From assembly GCA_021636625.1 (NCBI GenBank), contig JAJWLX010000013.1:1-64000 (forward strand): DNA of 64,000 nt. Direction: 5' to 3'. Every line of letters starts with the position of its first letter. The first letter of the stretch is position 1. Position numbers and translations under genes: made by a program. This DNA is from Prevotella sp. GTDB lineage: Bacteria; Bacteroidota; Bacteroidia; Bacteroidales; Bacteroidaceae. The notes under the pieces are model-generated. The model made no database searches. It had not been told where the DNA came from and worked only from the letters and a program-made list of their open reading frames with translations. This document shows positions 58,927-64,000 of this stretch, piece after piece.

Positions 58927-61109
58927 TTTATCTTGAATTTGTTTATCTCGTCAATCATATTCTTGACATCGAGGTTTACATTCACGAAATTCTGATATAG
59001 GATTCGTTCCTTGGCATCCTTGGATGGGAAGGTGTAGAACTTCGGTATCTTATAGTTTGCATAGTCAGCTTCTTCCTCTGCAATCTTCTTCATGTCGAAG
59101 TCTGTCTTGCAGTAGAACTTAGAGGTCTGGAACTCTGCTGATTCCTGGATATTCATGCTGTCACCTCGTCCGGTCTTGGTCTTAATGAAGTCACGAGCAG
59201 ACTGACCGCATATCCAACCAGTAGGCATATCTGAGATTTTACTGGCAGGAACAAGGCTGTCCATGTTCTCATTGAGATTGATGGAGGTCTTGTCGCGGTC
59301 GATGGTTACACCTTTCTTTAACTGAACCACCTTTCCGAAGATGTCATTAGAGAGCCATTCCAAAGTCTCTTTTGCTCTTGCTGAACCACTCACCACATTA
59401 CCTACAGTTGTGATAACCTTCTGCATACCCACCTTTCCGTAGTCAGATTCAAGCTGTGGCAACTCCTGAAAACCCAGAGCCACGCTAACCTTGTTGCTTC
59501 GGGCAGTACCGATAAGTCGGTCAATCTTGTGGAAGTAGAGCGTAGGCAACTCGTCCACGATGATGCTGACAGGTATGTTTTTGCCTTGGCCTGTGTTGAC
59601 ACGAGTAACGAGGCGGTTCAGAATCAAAGCATTCAATGCACCAATGATACTTTCCATCTCTGGGTCATTGGCAATGAGCAGATATGAAGGATTCTTCGGA
59701 TCTGACACCTTCAGGTCAAAGTCATCACCATCCTTATGGAATATCCAATAAGACTCCTTGGTAGCCAATCGGGAGGTATAGACACGGAGTGTACCAATCA
59801 TACCTTCCAACTGTTCCATAGCCTTATTCTTCATGGCTGTCTGGAATGGGCCAAGGAGAGGAGCAACCTCAGGATCCGTTTCCAAAACCTCAAAGATGGT
59901 CTGGTAATCGAGATTGAGGAACGATAGGATATGTGGCATGTCACTGTACTTGCCCAGCCAATACTCTGGCTCCACCTCTCTGCCGGTATGGTCAAAGACT
60001 CTGCCAGTAGGTTTCGGACGATGAGTCTTGGGCTCTGTAGTCATCTCAGCAATAAGAGGATTGCCGTTCTTGTCGTATGGCACCTTCTTGTAGTTGACAA
60101 AGAAATAGATACAAGCTGCCAGGAAGTTGACCGCTGATGTCTGGAAGAACTGGTCGCTACCGCCACCACCTTCTTTCTTACCTTTCTGCAAAGACTCCAA
60201 AAGGGTTTCTGCCGTTTCACTGGCTGCAGCAAGGTTGCCGATGTATTTTTGCTGAATAGGATTCACACGTCTGGAGTATTCCACATCCACAAAGTTGATG
60301 ATATTGAACTTGCATCCTTGTGGTACCTTTCCGGCTTTCTGGTTTATCTTATAATGATAATATAGCTTCTGCGCAAGCATAGGGAACTTGTAATCATAGA
60401 CAACCATGGCAAACCCCTTGGCACTATGCTGGCGGATGAACGGCTCGATGATGGAGAAAGTCTTACCGGAACCAGGAGTACCAACTACCCATGTTCCTCG
60501 GAAAGGATTCACGATATTCACCCAACCTTTGCGGAACTTGCCCTTGTAGTAATAGCGCATCGGGATGTTTACGCTATACTTGTTCTCCTGCAGTTCCTGG
60601 CATTGCTCAAAAGACTCGTTCTCGAAGTTGAAACGGTCTTTGAGTAATCCTTCCTTCAGGAATTTGGAGATATTGTCAAGGGCAACATGGATGCAGATAG
60701 TACCAAGAATAGAGGCTGCCATGTAGAGCCAGATGTTCAGACTGATGGTATAGAACCTCATATCCATACGATGACAGAAAAGCCATATAGACAGTATGGT
60801 AACAAACAGTCCACCTACCAACGGATAGAATACCTGACGGCGAGCATCAAACTCCAAGTGTTTCTTGTTTCGGGTGCCAATGCAGGTGATACAGATAAGC
60901 ACGATTGTAGCAAGTTTGCTCCATACGAGGTTACCATCCAGATAGATGAACCACCTCTTTACTCGGCTATGTATGTCACAAACAATGCCACCCCAATAGT
61001 CAAGCAACGCTGGATCTATAGCATACTCAAAGAACTCCACTATCAATGATAAGTATATCAGACAGCGGAAAATCTTATACATGGTCTGTAATTCTTTTGT
61101 TTCCTCCAT
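58923..61109 (-). CDS. VirD4/TraG-like conjugative coupling protein
   Basis: A 728-aa protein with four N-terminal membrane segments (about 15-35, 63-80, 93-115 and 120-145), a Walker A GTPGSGKTFS (about 209-217) and a Walker B VSIIVDELPTLYFHKID near residue 516. It is the ATPase that brings the relaxase-bound DNA to the mating channel. It should interact with the relaxase at 8246-9703. It lies between the lysozyme and lipoprotein genes of the transfer operon. Confidence 0.92.
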   Translation of the reverse strand: MEETKELQTMYKIFRCLIYLSLIVEFFEYAIDPALLDYWGGIVCDIHSRVKRWFIYLDGNLVWSKLATIVLICITCIGTRNKKHLEFDARRQVFYPLVGGLFVTILSIWLFCHRMDMRFYTISLNIWLYMAASILGTICIHVALDNISKFLKEGLLKDRFNFENESFEQCQELQENKYSVNIPMRYYYKGKFRKGWVNIVNPFRGTWVVGTPGSGKTFSIIEPFIRQHSAKGFAMVVYDYKFPMLAQKLYYHYKINQKAGKVPQGCKFNIINFVDVEYSRRVNPIQQKYIGNLAAASETAETLLESLQKGKKEGGGGSDQFFQTSAVNFLAACIYFFVNYKKVPYDKNGNPLIAEMTTEPKTHRPKPTGRVFDHTGREVEPEYWLGKYSDMPHILSFLNLDYQTIFEVLETDPEVAPLLGPFQTAMKNKAMEQLEGMIGTLRVYTSRLATKESYWIFHKDGDDFDLKVSDPKNPSYLLIANDPEMESIIGALNALILNRLVTRVNTGQGKNIPVSIIVDELPTLYFHKIDRLIGTARSNKVSVALGFQELPQLESDYGKVGMQKVITTVGNVVSGSARAKETLEWLSNDIFGKVVQLKKGVTIDRDKTSINLNENMDSLVPASKISDMPTGWICGQSARDFIKTKTGRGDSMNIQESAEFQTSKFYCKTDFDMKKIAEEEADYANYKIPKFYTFPSKDAKERILYQNFVNVNLDVKNMIDEINKFKIK

Positions 61110-61145
61110 GAAACCTTATTCTTGTGTTATAGTGAATATTTAATG

Positions 61146-61793
61146 CTAATTATATAAAGTAATGATTGGACGGACTTTATGTGCTTGCGTCTTTGGCGTT
61201 TCTTGAAGTGCTCCTGATGCTAACGAGTACAACCAGGCTTTGGCTGTTTCCTGGTCTTTCACCTCTGTAGAAGTCCAATACCAACACTCATCCGGATTGT
61301 CTGGAATCACATCGCCTCCGCACTTGCGAATATACGTATTTACCGCACTGCGTGCTTGATACAAGAGTTTGATCTGAGCAACGGAAGGGATGTAGGCACT
61401 CTGACCATATTGCCATATGTCAAAGACTGCTGAAGCTGCAGGCGAAGTACCAGTGGAATACATAGCATGCGTATTTACATTGCCATCGAATGCAGTAATA
61501 TCAGCTGATGTGTTATGCTTTATTCCGAGAGAGTCAGAATAGGCAAACGGCTCAATGTCCTTTAGATAGACTGCATAGCCTGTGCCTTGGATGTCCTCGT
61601 TCTGATTCACATAGAACACCACAGCAATAGGAGTCTTGTTTTGGGGCTTAACTTCCTCGAATCTTACGACTTTGCCATCTGTACAGAGGATGTCGCAGGT
61701 CTTCATTGCCGTATCAGGAAAGTCTCGATGCTCATCGCATGAAGCAAATGCTACTGCCATGAGAGTAGCGCAAATGATATGTAGTATCTTCAT
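61146..61793 (-). CDS. Lipoprotein with DUF1566-like pattern
   Basis: A 215-aa protein with a signal peptide and lipobox (AFASCDEHRDF). The segments QNKTPIAVVFYVNQNEDIQG and DECWYWTSTEV ... AHKVRPII resemble DUF1566-type domains in which a C-terminal WTST motif closes the fold. It should sit in the outer membrane. It lies between the coupling-protein gene and traO, so it may be a mating-channel component. Confidence 0.65.
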   Translation of the reverse strand: MKILHIICATLMAVAFASCDEHRDFPDTAMKTCDILCTDGKVVRFEEVKPQNKTPIAVVFYVNQNEDIQGTGYAVYLKDIEPFAYSDSLGIKHNTSADITAFDGNVNTHAMYSTGTSPAASAVFDIWQYGQSAYIPSVAQIKLLYQARSAVNTYIRKCGGDVIPDNPDECWYWTSTEVKDQETAKAWLYSLASGALQETPKTQAHKVRPIITLYN

Positions 61794-61798
61794 TGTTG

Positions 61799-62314
61799 CT
61801 ATTTCTTTAATGTGGGTATCTTGAATCCTATCACGATGCCAGTGCGAAACAAGTCTTCCCGTTTGGGAAGAGTGAGGTCACATTTGGCTTGAACAAATAA
61901 TCCCCATCCGTGACGAAGGGCAAAGTTATGCTCGTAACCGACATGCAAGCCACCAACAAACTTGTCTGTGTCACTGCCAGCACTTGCGCCGATACGCAGG
62001 TTTCCGTAGTTGTTCCTGCCTCTTGCCACACAGGGTTTGTAGGCAGCGCCTATTCCCCATGTACGGTAGTTATTCCAGAAAGACTCAGGACAGACGTGTC
62101 CGCATGATGCGCATTCATCCCATTTGATGTAACCGTTGATGAAGTACTCCCAAGCGTTGTGGTAGCGTGTTTCATGTTCCCATGAGATTGTGGCATCCAA
62201 GCCTCTCTGATATAAGGCTCCTGCACCAACGGATATTCGGTCGCTATGGCTCTGGGCGAATGATGAGACTGAAACGCACAGTCCCATCATCAATGACAAA
62301 ATGTATTTCTTCAT
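61799..62314 (-). CDS. traO: Conjugative transposon protein TraO
   Basis: A 171-aa protein with a signal peptide (MKKYILSLMMGLCVSVSSFA). DRISVGAGALYQRGLDATIS, GGLHVGYEHNFAL and the C-terminal IVIGFKIPTL match the small beta-barrel-like TraO proteins of CTnDOT-type elements. It also has the two CGHVCPESF cysteines. It is thought to be an outer-membrane part of the transfer apparatus. Confidence 0.8.
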   Translation of the reverse strand: MKKYILSLMMGLCVSVSSFAQSHSDRISVGAGALYQRGLDATISWEHETRYHNAWEYFINGYIKWDECASCGHVCPESFWNNYRTWGIGAAYKPCVARGRNNYGNLRIGASAGSDTDKFVGGLHVGYEHNFALRHGWGLFVQAKCDLTLPKREDLFRTGIVIGFKIPTLKK

Positions 62315-62318
62315 CGTC

Positions 62319-63170
62319 TTATTCCTCCATCATTAAGTATGAGTTGAATGAGTCGGCATACAGAACATCTTCATAATCTATATCCAAACTGATGGTTCTT
62401 CCACTAATCTGCTTCTCAGAAATCTCAATAGTCAGCACCTTGTCGTTAGGGAATGTCATCTTTTTCAGGACGAGAACGTTTCTATAACCATATTTGAAGG
62501 TCTTGGACTGGTCAAGCACCATAGCTGGCGTAAGTTCAATCATCTGGGCATTAGTTGCCTTGGAAACCTTCTTGTCATTCAGCTTGATACGCATCTCGTC
62601 GATGTCAAAGCGGATATTGGTGCGGTTCTCGATGCTGAAATCAATGAAGAAGTATTCTCCTACAGAGTAGATGTTGTTCAACCTCATGGTCATTCTGTGC
62701 TGCTTGGTGCTCACATTTCGTATTCTTGCCGGTGAGTTCCAGATCTTTCGGGCATATCTGGTCATATCCTCAGTACTCATTGATACAGAAGGATTATGGT
62801 ATGGAATCTTCTCTGAGGCAAGAATCTGTTTGTCTGTGACAGCTTCCTGCATTCGTGTAGTGTATATCAGAGCATACTGGGTTCTGTAACGCTCGGTAAC
62901 TATCGTCACTATAGCAAGGATGTCACCATCGGCATGTACGGCTGCACCTTCCTTGGGTTTCAGACGGATGGTATTGTTGATTGGCTGGTCGCCGACCACT
63001 GCATCCGTAGAAATATCAACGAAGCGTACTGGCTCAGAGGCGGTAATGACTGTTGTGACATTCTCATTGATGGTTAGCTGCTCCATTTCCTGATACGTCT
63101 GTTGTGCCATGGATGGGAGAGAGGCTAATGCGCATACTACCAATGCGCAGAATTTCTTGATAGTCTTCAT
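62319..63170 (-). CDS. traN: Conjugative transposon protein TraN (DUF4138)
   Basis: A 283-aa exported protein with a signal peptide (KKFCALVVCALASLPSMAQ). The pattern NVTTVITASEPVRFVDISTD, NTIRLKPKEGA and LNNIYSVGEYFFIDFSIENRT is typical of DUF4138/TraN proteins, a VirB9-like component of the conjugation channel in Bacteroidota. It lies 15 bp from traM and 4 bp from traO. Confidence 0.85.
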   Translation of the reverse strand: MKTIKKFCALVVCALASLPSMAQQTYQEMEQLTINENVTTVITASEPVRFVDISTDAVVGDQPINNTIRLKPKEGAAVHADGDILAIVTIVTERYRTQYALIYTTRMQEAVTDKQILASEKIPYHNPSVSMSTEDMTRYARKIWNSPARIRNVSTKQHRMTMRLNNIYSVGEYFFIDFSIENRTNIRFDIDEMRIKLNDKKVSKATNAQMIELTPAMVLDQSKTFKYGYRNVLVLKKMTFPNDKVLTIEISEKQISGRTISLDIDYEDVLYADSFNSYLMMEE

Positions 63171-63185
63171 ATTCGTATATGTTTA

Positions 63186-64000
63186 TTATTTATCTTTCTG
63201 GTTTGAACGTGAATTGATGAGATACACAAAGGTTCCATATTTCAGCTTGGCTGAGTTCTTCTTGATGGCCTTGCTGATGGCGTTGCTTGTCTTCTGAACG
63301 GCATTGGTAACGGCTTGTGCTCCCCAGGATGCCAGATTGCCACCTCCAGTAGATGTACTGTTGGTAAGGGTTGAAGTATTGCTCAAAGCACCGCTACCAA
63401 CATCTTTTGTGGTCTCTCTGAACTGGCTGCTTGGTACATATAATCCTTCAAGTCCGTCGGTATCATAGAGCGAAAGGTTTACCTTGACGATGTCATCATC
63501 TATCATGATACTCTTGACTGTGCCCTTGACACGCTGTGAATCGAAGCCGCTCATGGTGGCATAGATGTAGGAGCCTTTATGAATGACCGTTTCATTGATG
63601 ACAATATCATCGAGCAGACGAAGTCGTACTCTTGATCCATCCACCGCCTTGATGTTCTCGTCTATGATAGCCTTGATAAGTCCAGCTTCCTTGTCATTGT
63701 CACACAGGGTGTTGAAGTAGTCGGAAGTAACCTTGACCTTCTTGACGACCTCATGCGGTTCATCATCGGTCTTCTTCTTTTCCGGAATTTCAACCTTTCC
63801 TTCCTTGGCATCGCCCGTTTTGGCAGTTACTTCGGCCTGCATGGATGGGGTAGAGACCTGCTGAGCCTGAATTCTTGCCTGGGCAATGGCTCGATTGAGT
63901 TCTTCCATCGCCTCCTGCTCACGCTGTTTGCCACGAGCTAAGCGATCATTTTCTGCAGAATTGTTGCCTTTGGCGATTTCCTGGCCTTTCTGTGCGCTCT
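63186..64000 (-). CDS. traM: Conjugative transposon protein TraM, C-terminal part, cut by the window
   Basis: The frame stays open to the window edge (64000), with residues continuing upstream of the first visible ATG at 63908, so this is a partial gene. The present part has a Gln/Ala-rich linker, a beta-rich stretch (RLRLLDDIVINETVIHKGSYI, IMIDDDIVKVNLSLYDTDG) and the C-terminal conserved GLYVPSSQFRETT and SNAISKAIKKNSAKLKYG. This matches the C-terminal TraM domain (VirB10-like) that spans the envelope. Confidence 0.85.
   Translation of the reverse strand, partial: SAQKGQEIAKGNNSAENDRLARGKQREQEAMEELNRAIAQARIQAQQVSTPSMQAEVTAKTGDAKEGKVEIPEKKKTDDEPHEVVKKVKVTSDYFNTLCDNDKEAGLIKAIIDENIKAVDGSRVRLRLLDDIVINETVIHKGSYIYATMSGFDSQRVKGTVKSIMIDDDIVKVNLSLYDTDGLEGLYVPSSQFRETTKDVGSGALSNTSTLTNSTSTGGGNLASWGAQAVTNAVQKTSNAISKAIKKNSAKLKYGTFVYLINSRSNQKDK

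Noticed and set aside
1..64000. tRNA or rRNA genes
   Set aside because: I recognised no cloverleaf or rRNA signature by eye; a covariance-model scan could still find a short RNA.

Overview
The window looks like part of an integrative and conjugative element (ICE) from a gut-type Bacteroidota, most likely the Prevotella/Segatella group (genus is inference). The evidence is TAnnTTTG-type -7 promoter boxes ahead of several genes, weak Shine-Dalgarno signals, lipoprotein signal peptides ending in a Cys, and Bacteroidota-specific transfer families (TraM, TraN, TraO, DUF4099, DUF3945-like, DUF4494, toprim protein, ArdC).

Layout. Bases 1-3185 hold ordinary minus-strand genes (membrane protein, AlkZ-like glycosylase, flavin reductase, thioredoxin, esterase-DUF1653 fusion) that may be host chromosome. 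Bases 3208-11093 hold a resolvase-like protein, then a plus-strand set: a lipoprotein preceded by an attenuator-like hairpin, small and membrane proteins, a winged-helix protein, a probable oriT and a MobV-type relaxase, and an OmpA-family protein. Bases 11325-13854 hold a nucleotidyltransferase toxin-antitoxin-like pair plus a metallophosphoesterase. Bases 13923-29990 form a long minus-strand ICE operon: ArdC antirestriction protein, an SSB-like gene with a frameshift, a glucosaminidase-M23 protein, an ArdC/MutS-domain fusion, an M23 gene broken at an A10 run, two paralogous periplasmic proteins, and PH-domain, toprim, DUF3945-like and DUF4099 proteins. A divergent exported M23 peptidase follows at 30262.

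Cargo. Bases 30887-32888 encode small exported proteins. Bases 33036-54243 are a large defence island read leftwards. An upstream set (XRE regulator, WYL regulator, a methyltransferase-like protein, a helicase-methyltransferase, a DUF6078 protein) is followed, after a 159-bp gap full of GTAC repeats, by a tightly overlapping operon: Fic, HNH nuclease, an unrecognised 860-aa protein, a 2132-aa DUF1998 helicase, McrB and McrC. This second operon is the best candidate for an undescribed composite defence system. On the opposite strand lie an A1S_2505-like protein and an A/T-rich two-gene module with a PD-(D/E)XK-like nuclease.

Bases 57629-64000 return to conjugation genes: a zinc-binding protein, phosphoribosyltransferase, lysozyme, VirD4-type coupling protein, lipoprotein, TraO, TraN and a TraM cut by the right edge. 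The remaining mating-pair genes and the integrase should lie outside the window. The likely picture is an ICE with its own relaxase, oriT, coupling protein and antirestriction functions that carries a defence island inserted between two transfer modules.
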